Below are positions 36,610 to 47,300 of a DNA stretch of 50,560 bases, piece by piece; position 1 is the stretch's first letter; each line of letters starts with the position of its first letter. This stretch comes from Lentisphaeraceae bacterium (lineage in GTDB: Bacteria > Verrucomicrobiota > Lentisphaeria > Lentisphaerales > Lentisphaeraceae): assembly GCA_021232515.1 (NCBI GenBank), contig JAJPOQ010000173.1:1-50560 (forward strand), in the 5' to 3' direction. Both the position numbers and the translations under genes were made by a program. The notes below the pieces were generated by a model. That model saw nothing but the letters and a program-made list of their open reading frames with translations, was not told the origin of the DNA and ran no database searches.

Positions 36610-36638
36610 ATAATAACGTTTCAATAGACTTAAGGCAA
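36610..36638 (-). promoter_or_regulatory. Candidate metZ promoter
   Basis: On the minus strand TTGCCT (36633-36638), 17 bp, then TATTAT (36610-36615). The start of transcription would give a leader of about 45-50 bases, too short for the large SAM riboswitches. Confidence 0.45.
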
Positions 36639-36738
36639 GATCTTATGCTGCGCCATTTTAAATTTCACCTTTTTATAAAAATGCATGTGAGAACTTTTCT
36701 GCTCCTATGATCCCTAGATTGAAAACATGGAGGACAAA

Positions 36739-37260
36739 ATGAAAAAAACAGCAATCACCATTCTTATCGTTATGTCAATGATCATCACAGCTGCTGCTCA
36801 AGGTCATAAAGGTAGTAAAAGTAGAAGTTCGGACAGTCATTCATCGCACTCAAAGCACTCTACAAAAGGCAAGCACTCAAGTAGCCATCACCGCTCAAGC
36901 AGTCATCGTTCTCACGACCGACACTCAAGCCACAGAAAAGGATATGACCATCACCGAAGTCACAGAGGCTACCATCGAGGACACAGCTCAAGAAGTCATC
37001 ACTCAAGTGGATCATATAAATACGTAACCAAAAAAGTTTGGATAGCACCAACATGCAGTCGAGTTTGGGTACCAGCAAGGTATGAGTACCGTCGTAAACC
37101 ATGTGGAACTTTCACTAGAGTCTTAGTTTGCGCTGGCTACTACAATGAAAGAAGCATCCCAGGTTACTATGACTACCAGACTGTAAAGGTTTGGAGCCCT
37201 AGCCACCATAATCATCATAGACACTCATCAAGCCGCATAACATTTAGCTGGGGCTTCTAA
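36739..37260 (+). CDS. Secreted His/Ser-rich protein with C-terminal YxxV/Y-rich domain
   Basis: The start chosen is the ATG at 36739, 5 bases after GGAGG; an ATG at 36727 lies on the ribosome-binding site itself. The product has 173 residues. A signal peptide (about 1-21, MKKTAITIL...ITAAAQG) is followed by a 70-residue low-complexity tract of His, Ser, Arg and Lys (HSSHSKHS, HHRSHRGYH), then a folded-looking tail with VTKKVWIAPTCSRVWVPARYEYRR and two more Tyr-rich strands. His tracts bind Zn, Ni, Cu or similar metals, so a periplasmic metal buffer is an inference. No known family can be named. It is coupled to the next His-rich gene. Confidence 0.72.
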   Translation: MKKTAITILIVMSMIITAAAQGHKGSKSRSSDSHSSHSKHSTKGKHSSSHHRSSSHRSHDRHSSHRKGYDHHRSHRGYHRGHSSRSHHSSGSYKYVTKKVWIAPTCSRVWVPARYEYRRKPCGTFTRVLVCAGYYNERSIPGYYDYQTVKVWSPSHHNHHRHSSSRITFSWGF

Positions 37261-37261
37261 G

Positions 37262-37450
37262 ATGAAAGTCATGAAGTTACTCTCAATTCTCGCCCTTACC
37301 TTGATGTTAAGTGGCTGCCTGATTGGCCATGGGCACCATCGAGGTCATGGACACCGTGGCCATGTAGGATTTGAAATAGACATCGATCATGGGCATCACC
37401 ATATACACCGTGGTCACCACCGAGGTTATCATCGAAGGCACTGTGATTAA
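37262..37450 (+). CDS. Small His-rich lipoprotein
   Basis: A 62-residue protein with a lipobox signal peptide: MKVMKLLSILALTLMLSGC, Cys19 being the lipidated residue. Of the 43 residues after it, more than a third are His (GHGHHRGHGHRGH, DHGHHHIHRGHHRGYH). It starts one base after the upstream stop, so the two genes are translationally coupled. It probably sits on the inner or outer membrane. Metal binding is inferred from composition. Confidence 0.75.
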   Translation: MKVMKLLSILALTLMLSGCLIGHGHHRGHGHRGHVGFEIDIDHGHHHIHRGHHRGYHRRHCD

Positions 37451-37480
37451 GAAATGAAAATTATAAGAAAAACAAAACGT

Positions 37481-37655
37481 TTTAAGTTGAGGCACAAGTC
37501 CAAACTTAAAGAGGGAAAATGAACGAAAGTTCATAAGAGGGAAACGCGGATACTCCGCAACCTGTGTTCAGGAGCCCGGAGGACGGGCTCCACCACTTTC
37601 AAAGAATAAACTACGGTGTTCCATCATCATTTAGCTCACCCTCCCGGGGTTTATT
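37481..37655. other. Stem-loop-rich intergenic element of unknown type
   Basis: Five stems occur in a row. TTTAAGTT/AACTTAAA (37481-37488 with 37503-37510); ATGAAC-GAAA-GTTCAT (37519-37534, GNRA loop); GCGGA-TAC-TCCGC (37546-37558); GGAGCCCG/CGGGCTCC (37571-37578 with 37584-37591, loop GAGGA); and AATAAAC/GTTTATT (37605-37611 with 37649-37655) enclosing 37 bases. The sequence AAGAGGGAAA is repeated at 37509-37518 and 37535-37544. Neither strand is convincingly coding. It lies after the His-rich genes and reaches the stop of the sugar permease gene. It could be a non-coding RNA, a REP-like dispersed repeat, or combined terminators. Confidence 0.45.
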
Positions 37656-38784
37656 TCTTTTTCTTAGCAAAAAAGACATCAAGCCAAACAGCTAGCACCA
37701 AAACACTACCACGAGCAATAAGTTTATTTTCTGGGCTAACAGCCATAAGCGTCATACCATTCAATAAAGAAGTCATAATTAAAGCTCCGATTATAACTCC
37801 TCCAACAGATCCCCTACCACCTTTCAAACTCGTACCGCCTATTACACATGCTGCTATAGCGTCGAGCTCCATCAACTCACCAACTGTAGTCGTTGAAGAA
37901 CCTTGATAAGCCGCTTGCATAAATCCTGTCAAAGCAACAAAACAACCCAAGATGACATAAGAAAAACACATGATCTTCTGAACTGGTATACCTGAAATAA
38001 CCGCCGCTTCTTTATTCCCGCCAATTGCATAGAGGTAACGACCAAAAGCTGTGTGCTTTGTTAATATATAAATCACCGTCGCTGCAACACCCAAAATAAC
38101 CAAGGATAAAGGAACACCTCTAAACTGAGTCAACACCAAAGTCATAAGTAAGAGCAACTGACAAATGATAAAAACTTTCAAATAGTCTCTTTCGTAAGGC
38201 AAGCTTTCAAAGCCATACTCTTTTTGCATCTTTCGGCGTTTCTGCATACTGACAAATAAAGCAAAACAAACTCCAGCAAGCAAAACAAAGCTGACTATCG
38301 TAGAGAAAGAAAAGGTCGTTAACATAGAGAGTAAGTTCTGCTCACCGCCTTTTGAAACACTGACAGTCTGGCTATTTATCACCATCCAAAAGAGTCCTTT
38401 AAAGATGAGTAAACCACCTAATGTTATAATAAAGGACGGCACTTGAAAACTGGTAATCAAAACTCCCATCGAAGACCACAAAACTACAGCGACAGCTAAA
38501 GCTGCTAACATCGCCGCCCACGCAGGCCAAGAATAGTTAAAAATAAGCACACATGCTATACCGCCAAGTAAACCAACCCCACTACCAACAGATAAGTCTA
38601 TCTCACCAGTCAATAAAACAACGAGCATACCCAAAGCGAGAACAGATATAATCGAAAGCTCGATTGCTAAATTACTTAGGTTCCTAGAACCAATAAACTC
38701 AGGATTTTGATTGTAAAAGAAGATCCAGATCAGGCCTAACACCATAATCATGGTAAAATCTCTTATCGACATTTCTTTATTCAT
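37651..38784 (-). CDS. xylH: Sugar ABC transporter permease, XylH type
   Basis: A 377-residue integral membrane protein of the BPD_transp_2 family. About ten hydrophobic helices are visible, with LLTGEIDLSVGSGVGLLGG near residues 58-76, SFIITLGGLLIFKG, the loop GRYLYAIGGNKEAAVISGIPV and CVIGGTSLKGGRGSVGGVIIG, all standard in XylH/RbsC-like permeases. The long insert between helices (about 180-205) is like XylH rather than RbsC. It works with the ATPase and binding protein encoded just before it in the same operon. AAGGAAATTT precedes the ATG. Confidence 0.9.
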   Translation of the reverse strand: MNKEMSIRDFTMIMVLGLIWIFFYNQNPEFIGSRNLSNLAIELSIISVLALGMLVVLLTGEIDLSVGSGVGLLGGIACVLIFNYSWPAWAAMLAALAVAVVLWSSMGVLITSFQVPSFIITLGGLLIFKGLFWMVINSQTVSVSKGGEQNLLSMLTTFSFSTIVSFVLLAGVCFALFVSMQKRRKMQKEYGFESLPYERDYLKVFIICQLLLLMTLVLTQFRGVPLSLVILGVAATVIYILTKHTAFGRYLYAIGGNKEAAVISGIPVQKIMCFSYVILGCFVALTGFMQAAYQGSSTTTVGELMELDAIAACVIGGTSLKGGRGSVGGVIIGALIMTSLLNGMTLMAVSPENKLIARGSVLVLAVWLDVFFAKKKK

Positions 38785-38792
38785 AAATTTCC

Positions 38793-40304
38793 TTAACTAA
38801 ACTTCATAGCAGCTTCTAGAAGGTCTTCTTGAGTTGATTTCGTTGGATCAAACTCTCCTGCTATCTTACCTGCACTCAAAATTAAAATTCTGTCGCTCAT
38901 ACCAAGTAGTTCTGGCATCTCGCTTGAAACTAACACGACTGCTTTACCCGCTTCCGTCAATTGATTAATTAGCTCATAAACTTCGACTTTTGCGCCAACA
39001 TCTATGCCTCTTGTTGGTTCATCTAGAAAGACTATATCGGGCTCAGTCATGAGAGCTTTTCCTAAAACAACCTTCTGTTGATTACCGCCAGATAAACTTC
39101 CGACACTGACTGACAAGTCAGGAGCTTTTACTTTCAACTTCTTGGCAAAATCAGCATTCGCTGTCATTTCTTTGTTGCCATCTACCAAGCCAGCGTTAAC
39201 AAATGTCTTCAGGTGAGATAAAGATAAATTGAAAGCAATGGATTCATCCAAAACTAAACCGAATCGTTTTCGGTCTTCTGTTACCATGATAAGACCTCGA
39301 GAAATACTCTCTTTCGCCGATGGAGAATCATATGCTTTTTCTTTGAGAACAACCTTACCTTTACTTCTATCTCCAACTCCATGAAACAAATTCATCAACA
39401 ATTCCGACCGACCAGCCCCCATAAGTCCACCAAAACCGAGAACTTCTCCTTTGCGAACTTCAAAGCTTATTTCAGTCAAAGCTAAATGAGAGTTTGAAAA
39501 CCCCTCAGCTGATAGGCCTTCAACTTCAATTAAAGAACTTCCAACAGTTGATTTCTTGCGAGGATATAAATTTGTTATTTCACGGCCGACCATAGCACTT
39601 ACGACAGAATCGTACGTCCACTCTTTTCTAGACTTCGTTGAAATAGATTGGCCATCGCGAATCACCGTTATGTGGTCCGATATTTCTAAGACTTCTTCTA
39701 AACGGTGCGATATGTAAATACAGCTGATATTTCTTTTTTTAAGATCTGAGACTATATCTATCAGAATCTTAACTTCAGAGTCAGTCAAAGCGGCAGTTGG
39801 CTCATCCAAAAGAAGAATCTTGGCATTCTTGGAAAGAGCTTTCACTATTTCGACTAATTGCTGTTGCCCAACACCGAGATCGCCGACTAAATCACTTGGA
39901 TTCAAATCAAGATTATATTCTTTAAGGATATTTTTAGAATCATCATACATCTTGTTCCAGTCGACTAAAAAACCTTTCTTGGGCTCGCGACCTAAAAAGA
40001 TATTTTCAGCGATAGTCATATCCTCAACTAAAGCAAGCTCTTGATAAATAACTGCGACACCTGCTTTTTCTGAGTCTGAGATACCAGAGAATTTTGCTTC
40101 ATCACCAAAAACGTTTATCTGGCCTTTATAAGTTGAGCTGGGCCAAATTCCTGAAATACACTTTATCAGTGTTGATTTACCCGCGCCATTTTCACCACAG
40201 AGCGAATGAACCGTCCCTTCTTCCAATGAAAAAGAAAGTTGGTCTAAGGCCTTCACCCCAGGAAATTCTTTTGTCAGTTCACTTACTGACAACGCAACAG
40301 ACAT
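38793..40304 (-). CDS. xylG: Sugar ABC transporter ATPase with two ABC domains, XylG type
   Basis: A 503-residue protein with two ABC domains in tandem. The first has Walker A GENGAGKST near residue 38, signature LGVGQQQLVEIVKAL and Walker B ILLLDEPTAAL. The second has the degenerate GLMGAGRSE, the signature SGGNQQKVVLGKAL and IVFLDEPTRGIDVGAK. This is the CUT2 pattern (xylose, ribose, galactose). Xylose is favoured by the neighbouring binding protein. It starts one base after the xylF stop and ends 8 bases before xylH. Confidence 0.93.
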   Translation of the reverse strand: MSVALSVSELTKEFPGVKALDQLSFSLEEGTVHSLCGENGAGKSTLIKCISGIWPSSTYKGQINVFGDEAKFSGISDSEKAGVAVIYQELALVEDMTIAENIFLGREPKKGFLVDWNKMYDDSKNILKEYNLDLNPSDLVGDLGVGQQQLVEIVKALSKNAKILLLDEPTAALTDSEVKILIDIVSDLKKRNISCIYISHRLEEVLEISDHITVIRDGQSISTKSRKEWTYDSVVSAMVGREITNLYPRKKSTVGSSLIEVEGLSAEGFSNSHLALTEISFEVRKGEVLGFGGLMGAGRSELLMNLFHGVGDRSKGKVVLKEKAYDSPSAKESISRGLIMVTEDRKRFGLVLDESIAFNLSLSHLKTFVNAGLVDGNKEMTANADFAKKLKVKAPDLSVSVGSLSGGNQQKVVLGKALMTEPDIVFLDEPTRGIDVGAKVEVYELINQLTEAGKAVVLVSSEMPELLGMSDRILILSAGKIAGEFDPTKSTQEDLLEAAMKFS

Positions 40305-40305
40305 A

Positions 40306-41346
40306 CTATTTTAGCCCCAAAGCTTCTTTTGTATGAAAACCGTCTTTCACAACAGTTTCTTCAACGTTCTCTTTGTGAACAACAGTCACATCCAGCAACA
40401 CACTCGGCACTATTTTATATTTATTATCAATGCCTGACTCAGCTATTACCGGTCGACCATTAGCTAAATCAACAGCTAACTCTGCTGCCTTTTTGGCAAT
40501 AACTTTTATAGGCTTATAAATACTCATCAGCTGAGTACCATTGACGATTCGTTGAACTGCCACCAAATCCGCATCTTGACCTGTCACTAAAACTTTACCT
40601 GCCAACCCTTCTTCTTTAAGAGTTTGGATAGCACCACCAGCGGTTCCATCATTTGACGCCAAAACAGCATCAAAGTTTTGGCCATGCTTACTCACGGCGG
40701 CATTCATGATCCTTTTAGCATTCTTAGGTTCCCAGTTTGCGGCCCAATCTTCATGAATAACTTCTATTTTCCCTGAAGCTATCGCATCTTTAAGAGCCTT
40801 GTCTTGACCTGCCTTAAAAAGTTTTGCGTTATTATCTGTTGGCGCTCCATAGATTCGAACTATACGAGACTTCTTATCTTTTGGGAGTTGCTCTAACAAG
40901 TATGTAGCCTGTATCTCACCGACTCTTTCATTGTCGAAAGTTATGTATAAATCCAAGTCCGAAGAAGTCACAAGTCTATCGTAGGCGATAACTGGGATAT
41001 TCTCTTCATGCGCTAGTTCAACCGCTTTAGCCATAGCTTCACCATTGTGAGGGACGATCACCAACACATCTATTCCTGAAGAGATAAGTGACTGAACATC
41101 TTTTATCTGGCGAGTGTCGTCACTGTTCGCCGACTGGACTTTTACTTCCGCGCCCAATTCTTCGGCACGTTTCATAAACAGATCTCGGTCTTTTTGCCAT
41201 CTTGCTTCTTTCAAAGTGTCCAAAGAAAAACCAATGACGATCTTATCGTCAATCGCAACTTTTGTTTCTACATTTTTATTTCCAAGACTGAATCCAATCA
41301 AAATACTTAAGACTAAAGATAAAGTCACCAAGGCTACACTTTTCAC
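40306..41346 (-). CDS. xylF: Periplasmic sugar-binding protein, XylF type
   Basis: The start chosen is the GTG at 41346, 7 bases after GGAG; a TTG at 41352 would sit too close to it. The product has 346 residues with a signal peptide (MKSVALVTLSLVLSILIGFSLG). The mature protein is a periplasmic-binding-protein type 1: IGFSLDTLKEARWQKDRDLF, AYDRLV, a hinge region, ASNDGTAGGAIQTL and VTGQDADLVAVQRIV. The YDRLV and GQDAD regions resemble XylF. Xylose is the likely ligand, but other sugars are possible. First gene of the xylFGH operon. Confidence 0.88.
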   Translation of the reverse strand: MKSVALVTLSLVLSILIGFSLGNKNVETKVAIDDKIVIGFSLDTLKEARWQKDRDLFMKRAEELGAEVKVQSANSDDTRQIKDVQSLISSGIDVLVIVPHNGEAMAKAVELAHEENIPVIAYDRLVTSSDLDLYITFDNERVGEIQATYLLEQLPKDKKSRIVRIYGAPTDNNAKLFKAGQDKALKDAIASGKIEVIHEDWAANWEPKNAKRIMNAAVSKHGQNFDAVLASNDGTAGGAIQTLKEEGLAGKVLVTGQDADLVAVQRIVNGTQLMSIYKPIKVIAKKAAELAVDLANGRPVIAESGIDNKYKIVPSVLLDVTVVHKENVEETVVKDGFHTKEALGLK

Positions 41347-41491
41347 TAACAAACTCCGAAGTTAAAAAATAACACAATTAAACAACTGTTGACAGAAACA
41401 AACTCACATGTTTAAATCTGTGTTATAAAGCTAATTCTGGCAAACAAGTTGCGAGACAAATATTGCTTAAATTCAAGGGTCAATAGTGTAA

Positions 41492-44383
41492 ATGAATAGT
41501 AAAGACGAACAATTCCTAAATGTAGAGATGAAGACAACTCAACCTTCTCTCTTCAATAGACTTAAGTTCCGTCTGTCTTTGTATCTGTTTTTGCTCATCT
41601 TATTGCTCATTTCTGCGACATTTGCTGTACTCTCCTACACCGAACGAAACATACTCTATGAAAGAGACTATGCCTTCAGTCAACAACTAGGAAATACCAT
41701 TGTGGCTGAGCTTGGCAATAAAGTCGCTCTTACCGAAGGATTGGTAAAATCCATTTCACGTCTAAGTGAAAATCTAGAAAGAGACTCTCAACTTTTTAAA
41801 AATACTTTTCCGAAAATAATCGACTTTCAAGGAATGGATGAAATAGCTGGTGGAGGAATATGGCCAGAACCTTATAAGTTTGATAAATCTAAAGATCGTT
41901 CAAGTTTCTTTTGGGGCAGAGAAAAAGACGGCCATTTAAAATTCTTTGATGACTATAATGACCCCAATGGCCCAGGCTACCACAATGAGGAGTGGTATGT
42001 TCCAGCTCGTTTTCTCAAGCCAAAAAATGTCTACTGGTCAAAGTCGTATATGGACCCCTACTCTCACGAACCAATGGTCACTTGTACCGCACCTATTTTT
42101 AACAATCAAGATTTCGTTGGAGTTTCCACCATTGACTTAAAGCTTAAAGGCTTAAACAAGTTTTTTGCAGAGAAAGGCCAATCGTTTGGTGGATACATTT
42201 TCGCTCTCGATAGGAATAATAAGATACTTTCATTCCCTCAGCCTGAGATAGCCAAGAAGTATACGATAAGTGATGATCAAACTATCGAAGACTATAAAAC
42301 TCTGTCGGAAGTATCAAAACAACTCCCAACACTTTCACCTCTAAACAAAGCACTAAATACAATAAACTCAGAGATCATCAAGAAAGAAGAGAAAAGCGAA
42401 CTAATAAGGCTTCAAGCAAAATTAATTGATAATAAAAGTTACCAAATCAATAAAAATGAAGCGATGCTCATCGCCTCATTTATTAATTCTAAAATCAATA
42501 AAGAAGAGTCTCGTATATTTATAGATAATGATCCAGTTCTCGAAGAAAGGTCTATGCATTCCATCTTTGTCATGCCTGAAACGGGGTGGAAAATCGTTAT
42601 TGCCACACCTATATCTCGAGTAAATGCTTTTGCGATAAAAGTAAAATATAATCTACTCGCAATGCTCGTAGTCCTTGAGCTCATCATCCTTATAGTCATG
42701 GGCTTAATTTTTAGTTCCACTCTCACAACACCATTAAATAAAATGTGTAAAGAACTGCAAAATGACGACATCACTAACAGCACACTTATGCTCGAAGAAA
42801 ATCGTCACGATGAACTTGGACAACTTGGACAAGAAATCAACAAAAGAAACTCCGTGATCAAAAAAGTCATTAAGCAATTAAAAGACTCCAACACTGAACT
42901 CGAAGGTAGAGTTGAAGCAAGAACTGCAGAAATAGCTAAAGCTCTTGAGCTTCTCCAAGAAGCCAAAGAAAATGCAGAATCGGCAAACAACTCAAAGAGC
43001 TTATTCTTGGCAAATATGAGTCATGAAATACGCACGCCAATGAATGCCATACTCGGCTATACTGAGATCCTAAACAAAAAACTCCAGAATCCAGAACAAA
43101 GTCGCTACCTAAAAATCATCCGCAATAGTGGTAAAACCTTACTTTCTTTAATCAACGACATACTCGACCTTTCAAAAATCGAAGCCGGAAAGTTCGAATT
43201 AAAGTTTGGTAGTGTAAATACAGTGAGGCTTTTTGAAAGTTTCCGAGAACAGTTTGATGCTCTCGTCAAAAAGAAAGGACTTGAGTTTGAATTAAAGATC
43301 TCTGAAAATATCCCAAGTGCCATATTGGTTGACGAAATGAGACTCAAGCAGGTACTCTATAACATCATTGGTAATGCCATAAAGTTTACAAAAGAAGGGA
43401 AAATCACTCTAGAGGTTTTCGACTTCACTGAAGACCATCAACTTATCTTCTCTGTCAAAGACAGCGGCATCGGTATCGCCCAAAGTAAAATCAACTCTAT
43501 CTTTGAAAAGTTTGAACAAGTCAACGATTTGGAAGAAACAAACGCCACTGGTACTGGTTTGGGCTTAGCTATCACCCAAAAGCTTATCAAGCTTATGCGC
43601 GGCGACATTAAAATTAACAGTCAACTCGGTAAAGGCACTGAGTTCATCGTCACCCTAAAAGATGTCGAAGTTTTTGACCTTTCTGATGACGATGAAATAG
43701 ACGAAGAGAATCATTATGAATTTCTTGAAGCTACGATCTTAATCGCCGACGACATCTCTTTAAACCAAGATATGATTGTCACCTTTTTAGAAAATCAGCC
43801 GCTAAATATCCTTCGAGCTAAAGATGGGCTAGAAGCTTTGGAAGTTACCGAGCGCTATAAGCCTGATTTAATCTTGATGGATGTAAAAATGCCTAAAATG
43901 GATGGTTACGAAGCCGCTAAAAAAATAAGGCAACTGAAGAACTATAACCATTGTCCAATCATAGCGATAACGGCCAATGCTATTGCTGAATCTGAAGAAG
44001 AGTTAAATGAAGTTTTCGATGGCTTCTTATTTAAGCCTTTTTCATCAAAGTGCCTGTTTGATCAACTTGCTCAACACTTAAAAGTAAATGAAGCTTCTCC
44101 CGAACATGACTTAGATAAAAGTGACGAATACTCTCAAACCATTTCAACTGAACTAGTGTCTATGAAGCCATCTATATTTGAAGCTGCAAAATCACAAGAA
44201 ATAAATGACCTTTATAAGATCATTCAAATCTTAAATAAGCTTTCAGTTAATCTACCAAATAATAAGTTCAAGAAATGGCTAAGCACTCTCAACTCGCACT
44301 ACAACAATTTCGACACTGAAGCACTGGCGGCAAAATTAAATGATGTTGAGAGCTTTATCGAAGACCTGAATAAAAAGTCTTAA
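41492..44383 (+). CDS. Hybrid sensor histidine kinase with extracytoplasmic Cache domain
   Basis: A 963-residue membrane kinase. TM1 lies at about residues 28-50 and TM2 at about 387-410. The large periplasmic part between them is Cache-like, with [20 protein letters not shown] and [32 protein letters not shown] strands characteristic of dCache. HAMP follows (about 410-460), a coiled coil, then HisKA with [15 protein letters not shown] (His511), HATPase with N box, DSGIGIAQ and TGTGLGLAI, and a receiver domain with Asp797 in [13 protein letters not shown]. The C-terminal 100 residues have no clear family. No DNA-binding output is attached. It is divergent from xylFGH. The start has no strong ribosome-binding site, and a later ATG at 41528 is possible. 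Confidence 0.88.
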   Translation: MNSKDEQFLNVEMKTTQPSLFNRLKFRLSLYLFLLILLLISATFAVLSYTERNILYERDYAFSQQLGNTIVAELGNKVALTEGLVKSISRLSENLERDSQLFKNTFPKIIDFQGMDEIAGGGIWPEPYKFDKSKDRSSFFWGREKDGHLKFFDDYNDPNGPGYHNEEWYVPARFLKPKNVYWSKSYMDPYSHEPMVTCTAPIFNNQDFVGVSTIDLKLKGLNKFFAEKGQSFGGYIFALDRNNKILSFPQPEIAKKYTISDDQTIEDYKTLSEVSKQLPTLSPLNKALNTINSEIIKKEEKSELIRLQAKLIDNKSYQINKNEAMLIASFINSKINKEESRIFIDNDPVLEERSMHSIFVMPETGWKIVIATPISRVNAFAIKVKYNLLAMLVVLELIILIVMGLIFSSTLTTPLNKMCKELQNDDITNSTLMLEENRHDELGQLGQEINKRNSVIKKVIKQLKDSNTELEGRVEARTAEIAKALELLQEAKENAESANNSKSLFLANMSHEIRTPMNAILGYTEILNKKLQNPEQSRYLKIIRNSGKTLLSLINDILDLSKIEAGKFELKFGSVNTVRLFESFREQFDALVKKKGLEFELKISENIPSAILVDEMRLKQVLYNIIGNAIKFTKEGKITLEVFDFTEDHQLIFSVKDSGIGIAQSKINSIFEKFEQVNDLEETNATGTGLGLAITQKLIKLMRGDIKINSQLGKGTEFIVTLKDVEVFDLSDDDEIDEENHYEFLEATILIADDISLNQDMIVTFLENQPLNILRAKDGLEALEVTERYKPDLILMDVKMPKMDGYEAAKKIRQLKNYNHCPIIAITANAIAESEEELNEVFDGFLFKPFSSKCLFDQLAQHLKVNEASPEHDLDKSDEYSQTISTELVSMKPSIFEAAKSQEINDLYKIIQILNKLSVNLPNNKFKKWLSTLNSHYNNFDTEALAAKLNDVESFIEDLNKKS

Positions 44384-47300
44384 CTGGCTTTGGCTTTCTT
44401 AAAGAATTGACGGCGCCTTACCTCTGGAACAGACTTATCTGCCTTCAAGTGAACGGCCTTCTCACCAAATAATTCTTTGATTTCATTTATCATCTCCCAA
44501 CTAGCGTTCAACTTAAACGCCGGTCCAGCTTCAATAAATGCCAAATCACCTTCAAGTGATTGAACACAAAGAATCAACGGGTTCTTAAACTTTATCTCTT
44601 TAAGCTTTCTGACTAGATAGTCTTTCTGTTCTGGTGCTAAAAAGCTAGTTTCTGAGTTCATACAACCAAAACGAGGCGACTTCAGAAGTGACTCCATTTG
44701 AGTTGATTCGACTATTGGTCGCATAGTATCTTCTAAGTAACCAGCAAACTTCGCGGCAAAGTCAGCTTCTGATTTATCGAAGTAAACCATCGCTGCTTTT
44801 ATTAGTTCAAGCTTTTCATAGTCATTCACTTGTTGACGACGTTTTGAAATAAGGCATTTCAGCTTATTAAATGAATCTTCATTGATTTGTGATTCTGTAA
44901 ATCTAACATGAACCTCGGTCGTATAAGCACTGACCGCATCTGTCATAGGAATGATTTTACGTACAATGATCTTACGTGTATCGTCTTCTTCTTTGTAAGA
45001 ATAAACTCCTTCAATAAATACTGGAGCTTCAGAACTTATGTAGTTCTTACATTCTTCAAATGTATCAGGAAAACATAGGCACTCTATTGAGTCTGATAAA
45101 TCTTCAACAACAAGGATTGCCCAAGCTCTACCATCTTTCTTTGTCGTCTTCATCATAACACTTAAAATCATCGCACCAAACTTGATGCCCTGCTCTTCTG
45201 ACTCTTGTTTAATTCTTATAAGGTCTACTGTGCTATACTTCTTGATTATTTGCGCAAACTGTCCTAACGGATGACCTGTTGCGTAGAAACCTAAGAGTTG
45301 TTTTTCATTATCAAGTCTTTCTTTGTCATGCCACTCTGGTAAATCCGGAACTGAAACATCTAACTTCGAATCAGCAAGATCTTCATCTGAAAGCATATCA
45401 AACAAAGAGCCTTGACCTGAAGCGCGATCATTTGCTGTTGACTGAGCTCTTTGCAAAGCTGGTTCAATCATCGCAAATAAACACGAACGCTTTATTCCAA
45501 AGCAATCAAAAGCTCCAGCCTTTACGAGGTTTTCCATGACACGGCGATTAACGCCACCTTCTACCTTTTCACAAAAGTCACTAAAGTCTTCAAACTTGCC
45601 GTTTTCATTTCGAACGCGAACTATTGCTTCTGCTGCAGCTGTACCAACGCCTTTTATCGCGGCTAAACCATAGAGGAGTTTACCTTCAAAAACATCAAAA
45701 CTAACCTGACTCAAATTCACATTTGGGTTTTCTATTTGAATGCCTATCTCTTTACATTCATGAATAAAGAAGGCCACTTTCTCGGCATTACCCAATTCCG
45801 AAGTCAAAACCGCGGCCATAAACTCTGCAGGATAGTGAGACTTTAAATATGCCGTTTGGTAAGCAACCCAAGCATAACAAGTTGAGTGAGATTTATTAAA
45901 GGCATAAGCAGCAAATGCTTCCCAAGAAACCCAGATACTTTCAAGTTGTTTCTTGTCGTAACCTTTTTCTGCACCTTGGTTTAAAAACTTCGGCTTCAGC
46001 ATGTCGAGAAGGTCCATCTTCTTCTTACCCATCGCTTTTCTCAGCGTATCTGCTTCACCTTTCGTAAAACCACCAAGTGACTGCGACAGTAACATCACCT
46101 GTTCCTGATAAACCGTCACACCATAAGTTTCTTCAAGATACTCTGACATGTCATCGATCGCATAAATGATTGGTTCTTCACCATGTTTACGAGCAATAAA
46201 GGTTGGGATGTACTCCATAGGACCTGGACGGTAGAGTGCGTTCATCGCGATCAAATCGGGGAATACTGTTGGCTTAAGAAGCTTCATCCACTTCTGCATA
46301 CCCGCAGATTCATACTGGAAGACGGCAACTGTGCGGCCTTCTTGGAAAAGTTTATAAGTCTTAGGGTCATCAATTGGAATCTTTTCGATGTCCATATCTA
46401 TGCCGTGACCTTTCTTAACAAGCTTCACGGCATCGTCAATTACAGTTAAGGTTCTGAGTCCCAAGAAGTCCATTTTTAGAAGACCAAGATCTTCACAAGG
46501 TCCCCCAGAATACTGAGTTACAGCTTCACCTTCATTCTGTCCCTGTATAAGAGGTACAAGGTTCGTCAATGGCTGGTCACCGATAATCACGCCCGCTGCG
46601 TGAATACCCATCTGCCTATTGAGGCCTTCAAGTTTAAAGGCCTGATCAATGATCTGCTTAACCCAAGATTCATTTTCGTACATATTTCTAAAGTCAGGGC
46701 TGAACAGTTCATTTGGATTATCCGGGGCACCTGGATCTAGAGCCTTTTTTAGAGTCAGTTTTGGATGATTTGGTAAAGTTTTAGTGATTCTATCTGCATC
46801 TGTATGGTTGAAGCCTAGGGCTCTGGTCACGTCTTTTATAACAGCTTTCGCCTTCAAAGTACCGTATGTACCAATTTGAGCTACTTTTTCAGTACCATAC
46901 TTTTTACGAACATACTCAATAACATCATAACGGCGTCGCTCACAAAAGTCGATATCGAAGTCGGGGGGTGAAATCCTCTCAGGGTTCAAAAACCTTTCGA
47001 ATAGCAGATCGTACTTAATTGGATCAAGATTGGTGATACTTAACAAGAAAGCAACAATACTACCTGCACCTGAACCTCGACCAGGACCTACTGGTATGCC
47101 CTCTTCTCTTGAGTACATGATAAAATCCCATACTACGAGGAAGTAAGATGCAAAACCTGTACGGATAATAACTTCGAGCTCAAAGTCCAGTCGTTCGATG
47201 ATAACCTGTTGCTCTTCTGAGAGCTCCATACCTTCTTTATATTCCCACTCATAACAACGGAGAATATTATCAAGACAAACTTGTCTAAGGTACTCAGGCT

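Noticed and set aside
37511..37565. Partial resemblance to a cobalamin riboswitch (GAGGGAAACGCGG then CCGCAACCTGTG)
   Set aside because: The order of other conserved blocks (GCCACTG, the second receptor stem) is missing and no B12-related gene follows.
37616..37906. Plus-strand frame starting in the structured element
   Set aside because: It runs antisense through xylH and its first part is inside the stem-loop element; no family or signal features.
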